A DNA stretch of 64,000 nucleotides from Catellatospora coxensis. Its GTDB lineage: Bacteria; Actinomycetota; Actinomycetes; Mycobacteriales; Micromonosporaceae. The notes below the pieces were generated by a model. It saw only the letters and a list, made by a program, of their open reading frames with translations, made no database searches and was not told the DNA's origin. Both the position numbers and the translations under genes were made by a program. Below are positions 44,529-53,702 of the stretch, in pieces. Within the stretch, counting starts at the first letter, position 1, and every line of letters begins with the position of its first letter. Where the stretch lies: contig NZ_BONI01000008.1 of assembly GCF_016862635.1 (NCBI RefSeq), positions 1 to 64,000 of the forward strand, in the 5' to 3' direction.

Positions 44529-45674
44529 TCAGGGCAGCCGCAGCACCCAGCGGTACGCCTGGACCAGCCCGGTGTCGAAGCTGGCCGCCGAACCCCACAG
44601 GAACAGCCGGAACCGGCGGTACAGCGGGTCGCCCCAGCGGCGGACCACGTCCTCACGGGCCGCGTCGAGCCGCCGTGCCCATTCCGCGCAGGTCAGGTGG
44701 TAGTTGTGCCGGTCGTCGTCGACGCTGACCAGCTCGAACGGCGAGCGGGCCACCTGGCGCAGGTACGAGTGCAGCACCAGCGGCGAGGACTTGCCCGGGT
44801 AGATGTAGCGGCTCATGAACGTCGACACCCGGTGCTTGGCCCGCATCGCCAGCGCGTCCAGGTAGACGTGCCCGCCCGGCTTGACCAGCTCGGCGTACTT
44901 GCGCAGGGTCGCGGCGTAGTTGGGCAGGTGCTCGGTCACGCCCATGTTCACGATCGCGTCGTAGCGGCGCGGCGCCTCGTAGCGCAGCAGGTGCCGGCGC
45001 ACCACGGTGGCGGGCAGCTGCTCGCGGGCGAACAGGTCCGACAGGTAGCGCTCGGACTCCTGGGCCAGGGTCAGCGTGGTGACGTGCACCCCGCGCCGGG
45101 CGGCGAACTCGGCGAACGCGCCCCAGCCGCCGCCGACCTCCAGGATGTGGTCGCCGGGGGAGACCTTCAGGGCGTCGAGGGCCAGCTCCATCTTGCGGGT
45201 CATCGCGTCTTCCAGCGGCTCGTCGTCGCGGGCGAACACGCCCTGGGTGTAGCAGCGGTGCCGGGAGTCCATGAAGGTCAGGAAGAACTCGGACTCGTTG
45301 TCGTAGTGCGACGAGATCGCCCGGCGGTCGTGCTCGGCCCCGCCCATCCGCAGCGCGGGGGCGAACCGGGCCAGCCACGCGATCGGGTGCCGGTCGTGGA
45401 ACATGCCGCGCACCTTGAGCGCGGCCATCAGGTCGCCCTCGATGTCGAGCCAGCCGCGCAGGTACGCCACGCCGATCTGGAACTGGTCGAGCCCGGCGAG
45501 GGCCTTCGCGCCGCGCGGGTCGCTGATCACGACGGTGAAGGCGGGGTCGCCGGAGCCCAGGACGCTGGGCGGCGTGCCGTCGCCGCTGCGGACCGCGAAC
45601 GGCACCGCGGCGCGGTCGGCGAAGTAGGTCTGATAGCGACGATCGAGGGTCCTTGCCAGGTCAGCGCTCGCCAT
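44529..45674 (-). CDS. Cyclopropane-fatty-acyl-phospholipid synthase family methyltransferase
   Basis: A 381-residue SAM-dependent enzyme of the CFA/mycolic-acid cyclopropane synthase family. SAM motif I is ILEVGGGWGAFAEFA near residue 165. The family signature YDNESEFFLTFMDSRHRCY lies before it, and GVTEHLPNYA after it. The first 110 residues are the usual N-terminal domain. Members add a methylene or methyl to unsaturated acyl chains of membrane lipids. The exact product is not known. The gene is divergent from thrS. Confidence 0.88.
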   Translation of the reverse strand: MASADLARTLDRRYQTYFADRAAVPFAVRSGDGTPPSVLGSGDPAFTVVISDPRGAKALAGLDQFQIGVAYLRGWLDIEGDLMAALKVRGMFHDRHPIAWLARFAPALRMGGAEHDRRAISSHYDNESEFFLTFMDSRHRCYTQGVFARDDEPLEDAMTRKMELALDALKVSPGDHILEVGGGWGAFAEFAARRGVHVTTLTLAQESERYLSDLFAREQLPATVVRRHLLRYEAPRRYDAIVNMGVTEHLPNYAATLRKYAELVKPGGHVYLDALAMRAKHRVSTFMSRYIYPGKSSPLVLHSYLRQVARSPFELVSVDDDRHNYHLTCAEWARRLDAAREDVVRRWGDPLYRRFRLFLWGSAASFDTGLVQAYRWVLRLP

Positions 45675-45714
45675 GGCGCCAATCTAACGCCGTCGAAGCC
45701 TCGGTGAAAGGAGC

Positions 45715-45825
45715 ATGCGGATGAACCGCAGGCGGCCGGAACCGGTAACCGGCATGATCGGCGCGCCCGATAGCATGGCCGGAGCCGGACAAACCGCAGC
45801 AGAGGACTTGAGGAGATCACCGTGA
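45715..45825 (+). CDS. Possible 36-residue coupled upstream ORF of thrS
   Basis: A frame with AAAGGAG directly before ATGCGGATG ends in TGA overlapping the thrS GTG (GTGA). It has only two Thr codons, so it does not look like a threonine leader peptide. A -10-like TAGCAT for thrS lies inside it, which argues against. It could still be a genuine coupled frame, as similar overlaps are frequent in this window. Confidence 0.35.
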   Translation: MRMNRRRPEPVTGMIGAPDSMAGAGQTAAEDLRRSP

Positions 45826-47858
45826 GCGTTTCGATCAGCCCGCCGCAGGCCGACCCCGTCGTCGTCCGGGCCGGGACGACGGGCGCGGAGGCGATCGCCG
45901 AGGCCGGCCTGCCGGTGCACGGCCCCAAGGCGATCGTGGTGGTCCGCGACCCCGAGGGCCGCCTGCGCGACCTGGACTGGTCTCCCGCGGTCGACACCGC
46001 GGTCGAGCCGGTCGGCATCGACAGCAAGGACGGCCTCGACGTGCTGCGCCACTCCACGGCGCACGTGCTCGCCCAGGCGGTGCAGGACATCTTCCCCGAG
46101 GCGAAGCTGGGCATCGGCCCGCCGATCGACAACGGCTTCTACTACGACTTCTCGGTGGCCAAGCCGTTCCACCCGGACGACCTGGACAAGATCGAGAAGC
46201 GGATGCAGGAGATCGTCAAGTCGGGGCAGCGCTTCCAGCGCCGCCGCTTCGAGACGCTCGACGAGGCCAAGGCCGAGCTGAAGGACGAGCCGTTCAAGCT
46301 CGAACTGGTCGACATCAAGGGCGACGCGGGCGACGACGTCATGGAGGTGGGCGGCGGCGAGCTGACCATCTACGACAACCTCGACGCCAAGACCGGCGAG
46401 CGCTGCTGGGGCGACCTGTGCCGGGGCCCGCACCTGCCGTCCACCCGGCTGATCGGCGCGTTCAAGCTGATGCGCTCCGCGGCGGCGTACTGGCGCGGCT
46501 CGGAGAAGAACCCCCAGCTGCAGCGGGTGTACGGCACCGCGTGGCCGACCCGCGACCAGCTCAAGGACTACCTGAAGCTGCTGGAGGAGGCGGCCCGCCG
46601 CGACCACCGCAAGCTGGGCACCGACCTCGACCTGTTCAGCTTCCCCGACGAGATCGGCTCCGGCCTGGCCGTCTTCCACCCCAAGGGCGGTGTGATCAAG
46701 CGCGAGATGGAGGACTACGTCCGCCTGCGCCACATCGAGGAGGGCTTCCAGTACGTCGGGACGCCGCACATCACCAAGGAAGGCCTCTTCCACACCTCGG
46801 GTCACCTGCCTTACTACAAGGAGACCATGTTCCCGCCGATGGACATGGAGGGCAGCGACTACTACCTCAAGGCCATGAACTGCCCGATGCACAACCTGAT
46901 CTACCGGTCGCGCGGGCGTTCCTACCGTGAGCTGCCGATCCGGCTGTTCGAGTTCGGCTCGGTGTACCGGTTCGAGAAGTCGGGCGTGATCCACGGCCTG
47001 ACCCGGGTGCGCGGCTTCACCCAGGACGACTCGCACTCCTACGTCACCAAGGAGCAGGCGGCCGCCGAGATCAAGCACCTGCTGGACTTCGTGCTCGGCC
47101 TGCTCAAGGACTTCGGCATCACGGACTTCTACCTGGAGCTGTCGACCCGTGACGACAGCAAGCCGGAGAAGTTCGTCGGCTCGGAGGAGGACTGGGTCAC
47201 GGCGACCGCGGTGCTGGAGCAGTGCGCCCTGGAGACCGGGCTGACCCTGGTGCCGGATCCGGGCGGCGCGGCCTTCTACGGCCCGAAGATCTCCGTGCAG
47301 GCCAAGGACGCCATCGGCCGGACCTGGCAGATGTCGACGATCCAGTACGACTTCAACCAGCCGAAGGGCTTCGAGCTGGAGTACCAGGCCGCGGACGGCA
47401 CGCGCCAGCAGCCGGTCATGATCCACTGTGCCAAGTTCGGCTCGATCGAGCGCTTCATCGGCGTGCTCACCGAGCACTACGCGGGCGCGTTCCCGGCCTG
47501 GCTGGCCCCGATCCAGGTGGTCGGCATCCCGATCCGCAGCGACGACGAGGCCGGGCACACCGCCTACCTGTACGACTTCGTGGCGAAGCTGCGCAAGGCG
47601 GGCATCCGGGCCGAGGTCGACAGCTCCGACGAGCGCATGCAGAAGAAGATCCGCACCGCGCAGCAGCAGAAGATCCCGTTCATGGCCATCGTCGGTGACC
47701 AGGACCTGGCCGACGGCACGGTGTCCTTCCGCTACCGCGACGGCTCGCAGCGCAACGGCGTCAGCCTCGACGAGGCCGTCGCCCACGTGACCGAGATCGT
47801 GCGCTCCCGCGTCAACACCGGCCCGTCCGCCGCCGTGGCGGAGAACGCCGAGGCATGA
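45822..47858 (+). CDS. thrS: Threonyl-tRNA synthetase
   Basis: A 678-residue class II synthetase that charges tRNA-Thr. An N-terminal TGS domain (1-75) is followed by the second additional domain with [10 protein letters not shown], the core with [12 protein letters not shown] (zinc Cys and His ligands) and [13 protein letters not shown], and a C-terminal anticodon-binding domain (about 580-670). GAGGAGATCACC precedes the GTG. The stop overlaps a 23-residue micro-ORF, which links thrS to the GNAT and HIT genes. The order thrS-HIT-pgsA-acyltransferase-pimA is conserved across actinobacteria. Confidence 0.96.
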   Translation: MSVSISPPQADPVVVRAGTTGAEAIAEAGLPVHGPKAIVVVRDPEGRLRDLDWSPAVDTAVEPVGIDSKDGLDVLRHSTAHVLAQAVQDIFPEAKLGIGPPIDNGFYYDFSVAKPFHPDDLDKIEKRMQEIVKSGQRFQRRRFETLDEAKAELKDEPFKLELVDIKGDAGDDVMEVGGGELTIYDNLDAKTGERCWGDLCRGPHLPSTRLIGAFKLMRSAAAYWRGSEKNPQLQRVYGTAWPTRDQLKDYLKLLEEAARRDHRKLGTDLDLFSFPDEIGSGLAVFHPKGGVIKREMEDYVRLRHIEEGFQYVGTPHITKEGLFHTSGHLPYYKETMFPPMDMEGSDYYLKAMNCPMHNLIYRSRGRSYRELPIRLFEFGSVYRFEKSGVIHGLTRVRGFTQDDSHSYVTKEQAAAEIKHLLDFVLGLLKDFGITDFYLELSTRDDSKPEKFVGSEEDWVTATAVLEQCALETGLTLVPDPGGAAFYGPKISVQAKDAIGRTWQMSTIQYDFNQPKGFELEYQAADGTRQQPVMIHCAKFGSIERFIGVLTEHYAGAFPAWLAPIQVVGIPIRSDDEAGHTAYLYDFVAKLRKAGIRAEVDSSDERMQKKIRTAQQQKIPFMAIVGDQDLADGTVSFRYRDGSQRNGVSLDEAVAHVTEIVRSRVNTGPSAAVAENAEA

Positions 47859-47926
47859 GCGAGCGCAGCGAGCGAGCCGTGTCGGACTCCCGCGCTGACG
47901 ACGAGCGTAGCGAGGAGGAAGCGTGA
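47855..47926 (+). CDS. 23-residue coupled micro-ORF between thrS and the GNAT gene
   Basis: It begins MSERSERA and ends DDERSEEEA. It opens on ATGA overlapping the thrS stop and closes on GTGA overlapping the next start. Its last 20 or so nucleotides are nearly the same as the end of the 74-bp cassettes at 35.6 kb and include the GAGGAGGAA that serves as ribosome binding site for the GNAT gene. Confidence 0.5.
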   Translation: MSERSERAVSDSRADDERSEEEA

Positions 47927-48399
47927 GCACTCGTACCAACGCGGCCGGGTTCGTGCTCGACACGGACCCGGCCCGGCTCGACCTCGACACCGTCGAGCGC
48001 TGGCTGGCCACCGAGAGCTACTGGGCCAACGGGCGCGAGCGCGCGGTCATCGAGCGCTCACTGGCCGGCTCCACCGTCTACGGGATCTACGCCCCGGACG
48101 GTACGCAGGTCGGCCTGCTGCGGGTGGTCACCGACGGGGCCACCTTCGCGTGGCTGTGCGACGTGTTCATCGAGGCCGCGTACCGGGGACAGGGCCTGGC
48201 CCGGTGGGCGGTGGCGGCGGTCCGCGACGACGTGCTGGCGCTCGGCGTGTACCGGATCATCCTGGCGACCGCCGACGCGCACGGCGTCTACGCCGAGGCC
48301 GGGTTCACCCCGCTGGCCGAGCCGGACCGCTGGATGCAGCTGACCACCCGGGTCATCGGCCGCCCCGACGTGCCCTTCACCGCGGCGGCGCCGGCATGA
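47923..48399 (+). CDS. GNAT family acetyltransferase
   Basis: A 158-residue single-domain acetyltransferase. The acetyl-CoA binding loop is AAYRGQGLARWAVAAV near residue 86, and the C-terminal strand YAEAGFTPLAEPDRWMQL is typical of a widespread subgroup with the WM motif. It starts with GTG overlapping the micro-ORF stop and its own stop overlaps the HIT start (ATGA), so it sits firmly in the thrS operon. The substrate is unknown; in mycobacteria this position is empty. Confidence 0.87.
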   Translation: MSTRTNAAGFVLDTDPARLDLDTVERWLATESYWANGRERAVIERSLAGSTVYGIYAPDGTQVGLLRVVTDGATFAWLCDVFIEAAYRGQGLARWAVAAVRDDVLALGVYRIILATADAHGVYAEAGFTPLAEPDRWMQLTTRVIGRPDVPFTAAAPA

Positions 48400-48896
48400 G
48401 TTCCCCGGACCCGGACGGCCTCGAACGGCTCTGGACCCCGTGGCGCATGGCGTACGTCAGCGGCGGCCCGAAGTCCACCGACTGCCCGTTCTGCGTCGCC
48501 CCGGTCGCCGACCCCGACGGGCTGGTGGTCGCGCGCGGTGAGGCCGTGTACGCGGTGCTCAACCGGTTCCCGTACAACCCGGGGCACCTGCTGATCTGCC
48601 CGTACCGGCACATCGACGACTACCCGGAGCTCGACGACGCCGAGACCGCGGAGCTGGCCGAGTTCACCAAGACGGCGATGCGGGTGGTCCGCAAGGTCTC
48701 CAACGCGCACGGGTTCAACATCGGGCTCAACCAGGGCCACGCGGCGGGCGCCGGCATCGCCGCGCACCTGCACCAGCACGTGGTGCCGCGCTGGGGCGGG
48801 GACAACAACTTCCTGCCCGTGGTCGCCCGCACCAAGGCCCTGCCGCAGCTGCTCACCGACACCCGCGACCTGCTCCGCGAGGCCTGGCCGGCCTGA
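48396..48896 (+). CDS. HIT family protein (AP4A phosphorylase-like)
   Basis: A 166-residue HIT-domain hydrolase or phosphorylase. The histidine triad is HLHQHVVPRW near residue 125, and LNRFPYNPGHLLICPYRH marks the AP4A-phosphorylase group found in this position in actinobacteria (Rv2613c in M. tuberculosis). CPFC at the N-terminus may bind metal. It is co-translated with the GNAT gene. It probably degrades diadenosine tetraphosphate formed as a by-product of aminoacyl-tRNA synthetases, which would suit its place after thrS. Confidence 0.9.
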   Translation: MSSPDPDGLERLWTPWRMAYVSGGPKSTDCPFCVAPVADPDGLVVARGEAVYAVLNRFPYNPGHLLICPYRHIDDYPELDDAETAELAEFTKTAMRVVRKVSNAHGFNIGLNQGHAAGAGIAAHLHQHVVPRWGGDNNFLPVVARTKALPQLLTDTRDLLREAWPA

Positions 48897-48962
48897 TCCC
48901 GGCACGGCGGCGCGCCGCGCGGGTGACCGGTGGTGTCGGACCCCCGCGGAAGGATGGTTGCC

Positions 48963-49670
48963 ATGATTGGCACCCTGCGCACCGTCGTGCTCGACACGCC
49001 CGACATCAAGGGCCTGGCCGCTTTCTACAGCGAGCTGGCCGGCCTGGACGAGCACTACGCCGACGACGAATGGATCACGCTCAAGGCCGCCGACGGCACC
49101 CGGCTCGGCTTCCAGCACGCGCCTGACCACGTGCCGCCGCGCTGGCCCGACCCGGCATACCCGCAGCAGATGCACCTCGACCTGCGCGTGCCGGACATGG
49201 CCGCGGCCGTCGAGCACGCCGTGAAACTCGGCGCGACCCGGCTGCCCGGCGGCGGCGAGACCTTCACCGTGCTCGCCGACCCGGCCGGGCACCCGTTCTG
49301 CCTCTGCCAGGGCGAGGTGGACGGCACCGCGCTCGCCGACGTGGCGATCGACTGCACGTCCGCCGGGCCGCTCGCCCGCTTCTACAGCGAACTGCTCGGC
49401 CTGCCGGTCACCTGGGAGGGCGAGGGCGGCGCGATGATCTCCACCGAGGGGCGGCTGCCGGTGATCTTCCAGGAGATCGCCGACCACCGGGCCCCGCGGT
49501 GGCCCGACCCGGCCCACCCGCAGCAGTACCACCTGGACATCGAGGTGGCCGAGATCGCCGACGCCGAGCCGAAGGTGCTCGCCCTCGGCGCGACCCGGCT
49601 GCCCGGTCAGGGCGAGAACTGGCGGGTGTACGCCGACCCTGCCGGGCACCCGTTCTGCCTGGTCTGGTGA
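48963..49670 (+). CDS. Two-domain VOC (glyoxalase fold) protein
   Basis: A 235-residue protein with two VOC domains in tandem (about 1-115 and 120-235), each with the signature ...DPAGHPFCL at its end and RFYSEL/AFYSEL near its start. The duplication is clear from sequence similarity between the halves. The ATG at 48963 was chosen because GGAAGG lies 9 nt upstream; in-frame ATG 48954 and GTG 48930 are alternatives. No reaction can be assigned. A strong terminator follows. Confidence 0.82.
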   Translation: MIGTLRTVVLDTPDIKGLAAFYSELAGLDEHYADDEWITLKAADGTRLGFQHAPDHVPPRWPDPAYPQQMHLDLRVPDMAAAVEHAVKLGATRLPGGGETFTVLADPAGHPFCLCQGEVDGTALADVAIDCTSAGPLARFYSELLGLPVTWEGEGGAMISTEGRLPVIFQEIADHRAPRWPDPAHPQQYHLDIEVAEIADAEPKVLALGATRLPGQGENWRVYADPAGHPFCLVW

Positions 49671-49676
49671 CCTGCC

Positions 49677-49709
49677 GGCGAGCCCGCGCACGCCGGGCGC
49701 GGGCTCGCC
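49677..49709. terminator. Terminator after the two-domain VOC gene
   Basis: GGCGAGCCCGCGC (49677-49689) pairs perfectly with GCGCGGGCTCGCC (49697-49709). Confidence 0.85.
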
Positions 49710-49843
49710 GCACCGTCACGCACTGTGACGTGATCGTGCAAAGGGAACCGCGGAGGGGCCTTCGCACGTCACCATCGGCGTAGACGGCCCGTCTGCACCG
49801 CCCGGCCCCTCGGCGCGGTGGGACGGGGGACGGGGGTCCCATC

Positions 49844-50635
49844 ATGGTTTCTCGGCGCGAGTTGGTGCGCCTGCTCGCCGCGGGCGGGGTCGGCGCGGCC
49901 GCCGCGGTCGCGGCACCGAAGGTGCGTGCCCTGTTCGGCCCGGACCGGCTGCCCCTCGACGGCGGGTACGCCCCGGCCGGCAACGAGCTGGGCTGGCACA
50001 GGGGCGCGGTGCGGGTGCTCTGGCACGTCACCACCGACAAGCCGCTGATCGCGCTGACCTTCGACGACGGCCCCGAGCCCGACTGGACGCCGCGGGTGCT
50101 CGACGCCCTCGACGCCCTCGACGCCAAGGCGACCTTCTTCGTCGTCGGCGAGCGGCTGGAACGCAACGCGGCCCTGGTCCGCGGCCGCTACGCCCGCCAC
50201 GAGGTCGGCAACCACACCTGGGCGCACAAGGACCTGGCCCAGCGCGACGAGAAGCGGGTGCGCGACCAGTTGCGCCGCTGCCACGACGCCATCGCCGAGC
50301 ATGTCGGCCGGCCGCCGACGCTGCTGCGCCCGCCGTGGGGCCACCTGGGCGGCAGCACGCTGACCGTCGCCGAGGAGTTCGGCTACGACGTGGTCATGTG
50401 GTCGCAGCGGATGCGCGAGAACCTGTTCGTGAAGGATCCCGGCGGCATCGTCGCCGACACGGCCGAGCAGGCCCGCCCCGGCGCGGTGATCCTCGCCCAC
50501 GACGTCGGCCCCGAGGACCGGCTGGTGTGCATCGCCAACCTCAAGGGCATCGTGACCGGGCTGCGCGATCGCGGCTTCGAGCTGGTCACCGTCTCCGAGC
50601 TGCTCGCCGCCGGCCAACCCGCCACCACCGCCTGA
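49844..50635 (+). CDS. Polysaccharide deacetylase (NodB type)
   Basis: A 263-residue carbohydrate esterase family 4 enzyme that removes N- or O-acetyl groups from polysaccharide or peptidoglycan. The catalytic motifs are LTFDDGPE (about 73-80) and the zinc motif HEVGNHTWAH, then RPPWGH and VILAHD. The N-terminus SRRELVRLLAAGGVG looks like a twin-arginine signal, so the protein may be exported folded or anchored. No ribosome binding site is obvious beyond GGACGGGGG. It is convergent with the EF-G-like gene across a palindrome. Confidence 0.88.
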   Translation: MVSRRELVRLLAAGGVGAAAAVAAPKVRALFGPDRLPLDGGYAPAGNELGWHRGAVRVLWHVTTDKPLIALTFDDGPEPDWTPRVLDALDALDAKATFFVVGERLERNAALVRGRYARHEVGNHTWAHKDLAQRDEKRVRDQLRRCHDAIAEHVGRPPTLLRPPWGHLGGSTLTVAEEFGYDVVMWSQRMRENLFVKDPGGIVADTAEQARPGAVILAHDVGPEDRLVCIANLKGIVTGLRDRGFELVTVSELLAAGQPATTA

Positions 50636-50690
50636 CGCCCCGCGACCACCACTCGCGAGCCGCGCCCACCCGTCCGGCGACCCGATTTTG

Positions 50691-50755
50691 ATCGACGTTG
50701 GCCTATCTCGGCGAAAATCCGCGCCGCGGATTCGATGTGATAGGCCAACGTCGAT
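50691..50755. repeat. Family B palindrome, copy 3
   Basis: The outer 17-bp stem (50691-50707 with 50739-50755) keeps the GACGTTGGCCTATC core; the inner part has diverged from the other copies. It lies between convergent genes. Confidence 0.82.
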
Positions 50756-50766
50756 GGCAAGGCGGG

Positions 50767-52929
50767 TCAGCGGGTGGGGGTGTGCTCCTTGCGGGCCTGG
50801 TCGGCTAGGTGGCCGGGCATGGGCTCGTAGCGGGCGAACTCGCGGGTGAAGGTGCCTGCGCCCGCCGTCATGGAGCGCAGGTCCACCAGGTAGCGCAGCA
50901 GCTCCACGGCGGGCACCTCGGCGCGGACCTGGGTGCGCTCGCCGCCGCCCGGGTCGGACTCCGAGCCCAGCACCCGGCCGCGGCGGCCGGACAGGTCGCT
51001 CATCACCGCGCCGACCGCGGAGTCGGGCACCGTGATGACGACCTCGTCGACCGGCTCCAGCAGCGTGATCTGCGCCTTCTCGGCGGCGTCCTTGAGGGCC
51101 ATGCTGCCCGCGGTCTGGAACGCCGCGTCGGAGGAGTCGACGCTGTGCGCCTTGCCGTCCACCAGGGTCACCCGGAAGTCGACCACGGGGTAGCCGGCCA
51201 CGATGCCCTTCTCGGCCTGGGCGCGTACCCCCTTCTCGACGCTGGGGATGTAGTTGTGCGGGATGGCCCCGCCGACGATCTTGTCGACGAACTCGATGCC
51301 GGTGCCGCGGGGCAGCGGCTCCAGCTGGATCGCGCAGACGGCGTACTGGCCGTGCCCGCCGGACTGCTTGACGTGGCGGCCCTGCCCGGCGGCCGGGGCC
51401 GCGAACGCCTCCCGCAGCGCCACCTTCGCCGGCTCGGTGGACAGCTCGACGCCGCCCGCGCGCAGCCGGTCGAGCACCACGTCGGCGTGCGCCTCGCCCA
51501 TGCACCACAGCACCAGCTGGTGGGTCTCCGGGTTGCGCTCCAGGCGCAGCGTCGGGTCGCCCGCGACCAGCTTGGCCAGGTTCTTGGCCAGCGCGTCCTC
51601 GTCGGAGCGGGTCTTGGGCACCACGGCGACCGGCAGCAGCGGCTCGGGCATCTGCCACGGGGCCATCAGCAGCGGCCTGTCCTTGCCGGAGATGGTGTCG
51701 CCGGTCTCGGCGGCGGTCGACTTGGTGACCGCGCAGATGTCGCCGGCCACGCACTTGGCGACCTCGCGCAGGTTCGCGCCGAGCGGGGAGTAGATGTGGG
51801 TGACCCGCTCGTCGGCGTCGTGGTCGGGGTGGCCGCGCTCGGCCAGGCCGTGGCCGCTGATGTGCACGGGGGTGTCCGGGCGCAGCGTGCCGGAGAAGAC
51901 GCGGACCAGGCTGACCCGGCCCACGTACGGGTCGATGGTGGTCTTGACGACCTCGGCCACCAGCGGGCCGTTCGGGTCGCAGTCCAGCGCGTCGCGCGGC
52001 GAGCCGTCGACGCCGGTGACCGCGGGCAGCGGGTGCTCCAGCGGGGTCGGGAAGGCCCGGGTGAGCAGCTCCAGCAGCGCGTCCAGGCCGACGCCGGTGT
52101 CCGCGCACACCGGCACGGCCGGGTGGAAGTGGCCGCGCGCGACGGCCTTCTCCAGATCGTCGATGAGCACCTGGGAGTCGATTACCTCGCCGGCGAGGTA
52201 CCGGTCCATCAGGGTCTCGTCCTCGCTCTCGGCGATGATGCCCTCGATCAGCTCGCCGCGGGACTCCTCGATCGCGGGCAGGTGCTCCGGGTCGGGCTGG
52301 CGCACCTGGGGCGGGTAGCCGCCGGAGTAGTCGTAGACCTGCTGCGAGATGAGTCCGATCAGGCCCTCGACGGAGTGGCCGTCGTCGCCGTGCATCGGCA
52401 GGTACAGCGGCTGCACCTCCTCGCCGAAGACCCGCTGGCACAGCGCGAGGGCCTCGTCGAAGTCGGCCCTCGGGTGGTCCAGCCGGGTGATCGCCACGGC
52501 GCGCGGCATGCCGACCGCGGCGCACTCCTCCCAGAGGGTCGCCGTCGCCGCGTCCATGCCGTCCCAGGCGCTGACCACGAACAGGGCCGCGTCGGCGGCG
52601 CGCAGGCCGGCCCGCAGCTCGCCCACGAAGTCGGCGTAGCCGGGGGTGTCCAGCAGGTTGACCTTCACGCCCTGGTAGGACAGCGGCGCGCAGGCCAGGG
52701 CGACGGAGCGCTGCTGCTTGACCGCGGCCGGGTCGTGGTCGGTGACCGTGGTGCCCTCGGTGACCGAGCCCGCCCGGCCGATCGTCCCCGTGGCGGCGAG
52801 CAGCGCCTCGACCAGCGTCGTCTTGCCGCTGCCGGCGTGCCCGACCACCACCACGTTGCGCACGTCTGACGGCTGCTCGGCGACCTGCGCCGGAGCCTGT
52901 GAGACCTTCTCCTTGTCGCCGCGCGCCAT
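50767..52929 (-). CDS. fusA2: Elongation factor G-like protein EF-G2
   Basis: A 720-residue translational GTPase. G1 is GHAGSGKTT near residue 30, G3 is DTPGYADF, and G4 is TRLD in place of the usual NKxD. Domains II to V follow in EF-G order, with domain IV near 480-600 (GRHVKQSGGHGQYAVC). The family, called EF-G2 or FusA2 in mycobacteria, is not the main translocase; its role is unclear. AGGAGG precedes the ATG. It is transcribed against the PIM gene order and separates the HIT gene from pgsA. Confidence 0.88.
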   Translation of the reverse strand: MARGDKEKVSQAPAQVAEQPSDVRNVVVVGHAGSGKTTLVEALLAATGTIGRAGSVTEGTTVTDHDPAAVKQQRSVALACAPLSYQGVKVNLLDTPGYADFVGELRAGLRAADAALFVVSAWDGMDAATATLWEECAAVGMPRAVAITRLDHPRADFDEALALCQRVFGEEVQPLYLPMHGDDGHSVEGLIGLISQQVYDYSGGYPPQVRQPDPEHLPAIEESRGELIEGIIAESEDETLMDRYLAGEVIDSQVLIDDLEKAVARGHFHPAVPVCADTGVGLDALLELLTRAFPTPLEHPLPAVTGVDGSPRDALDCDPNGPLVAEVVKTTIDPYVGRVSLVRVFSGTLRPDTPVHISGHGLAERGHPDHDADERVTHIYSPLGANLREVAKCVAGDICAVTKSTAAETGDTISGKDRPLLMAPWQMPEPLLPVAVVPKTRSDEDALAKNLAKLVAGDPTLRLERNPETHQLVLWCMGEAHADVVLDRLRAGGVELSTEPAKVALREAFAAPAAGQGRHVKQSGGHGQYAVCAIQLEPLPRGTGIEFVDKIVGGAIPHNYIPSVEKGVRAQAEKGIVAGYPVVDFRVTLVDGKAHSVDSSDAAFQTAGSMALKDAAEKAQITLLEPVDEVVITVPDSAVGAVMSDLSGRRGRVLGSESDPGGGERTQVRAEVPAVELLRYLVDLRSMTAGAGTFTREFARYEPMPGHLADQARKEHTPTR

Positions 52930-53064
52930 GTCCGCCTCCTGTAGCCGTGTCGGTTACTGCATTGTTTCCGATCCCACACCCATCGGGCGTACGGATACAA
53001 CCCCGGCGTCCGCGTGTCGCCGCTGTCGAGCGTGCCAACCCGCACCGCTATCGTTAGCGCCATC

Positions 53065-53685
53065 ATGGCGAAGATCCTCAGCGTGGTGGGCAAGGCCGGC
53101 ACGGCCCGCCTGCTCGATCCCCTCAGCCGGGCCCTGCTGCGCGCGGGCGTGAGCCCGAACGCGGTGACCGTGGTCGGCACCCTGGGCGTGCTGGTGGGCG
53201 CGTTCGGCTTCGCAGCACGCGGCCACTGGATCGCCGCCGTGGTGATCATCTTAGTGTGCGGCCTCACCGACGTCATGGACGGGGCGATGGCCCGCGCGCG
53301 CGGCAGCGCCAACCGCTACGGCGCGCTGCTGGACTCGACCATGGACCGCATCGCCGACGGCGCCATCTTCGCGGCCATCGCCTGGTGGTACGCGGGCACC
53401 GGCGACCGCTGGTCGCTGGCCGCCGCCCTGATCTGCCTGGTCACCGGGCAGGTCGTCTCCTACGTCAAGGCGCGAGCCGAGGGCCTGGGCATGTCCTGCC
53501 ACGTCGGCCTGGTCGAGCGCGCCGAACGCCTGATCATCGTCGGTGTCGGCGCGCTGCTGACCGGCTTCGGCCTGGCCTGGGGCCTGCCCGCCTCGCTGTG
53601 GCTGCTCGCCGCCGGTTCGGTGTTCACCGTCTGGCAGCGCATGTGGCACGTGCACAAGCTCGAGTCGGCCGGGGAGTCGGTATGA
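53065..53685 (+). CDS. pgsA: Phosphatidylinositol phosphate synthase (CDP-alcohol phosphatidyltransferase)
   Basis: A 206-residue membrane enzyme that joins CDP-diacylglycerol to inositol phosphate, the first step to phosphatidylinositol. The CDP-alcohol motif is complete: DVMDGAMARARGS followed by GALLDSTMDR near residue 72. About six membrane segments are visible. TATCGT (53049-53054) lies 10 nt before the ATG with no ribosome binding site. The stop overlaps a tiny frame leading to the acyltransferase. With the next two genes it forms the conserved PIM-synthesis set. Confidence 0.92.
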   Translation: MAKILSVVGKAGTARLLDPLSRALLRAGVSPNAVTVVGTLGVLVGAFGFAARGHWIAAVVIILVCGLTDVMDGAMARARGSANRYGALLDSTMDRIADGAIFAAIAWWYAGTGDRWSLAAALICLVTGQVVSYVKARAEGLGMSCHVGLVERAERLIIVGVGALLTGFGLAWGLPASLWLLAAGSVFTVWQRMWHVHKLESAGESV

Positions 53686-53702
53686 GCGAGGAGGCGGCGT
53701 GA
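53682..53702 (+). CDS. Six-residue bridging micro-ORF (MSEEAA)
   Basis: ATGA overlaps the pgsA stop and GTGA overlaps the acyltransferase start, with GAGGAGG inside as the ribosome binding site. It looks like a minimal form of the micro-ORFs at 35.6 and 47.9 kb. It may simply be an accident of gene packing. Confidence 0.35.
   Translation: MSEEAA

Noticed and set aside
41797-44703. Very long + strand frame opposite the GGDEF/EAL gene
   Set aside because: Composition typical of an antisense frame; all recognisable domains are on the minus strand.
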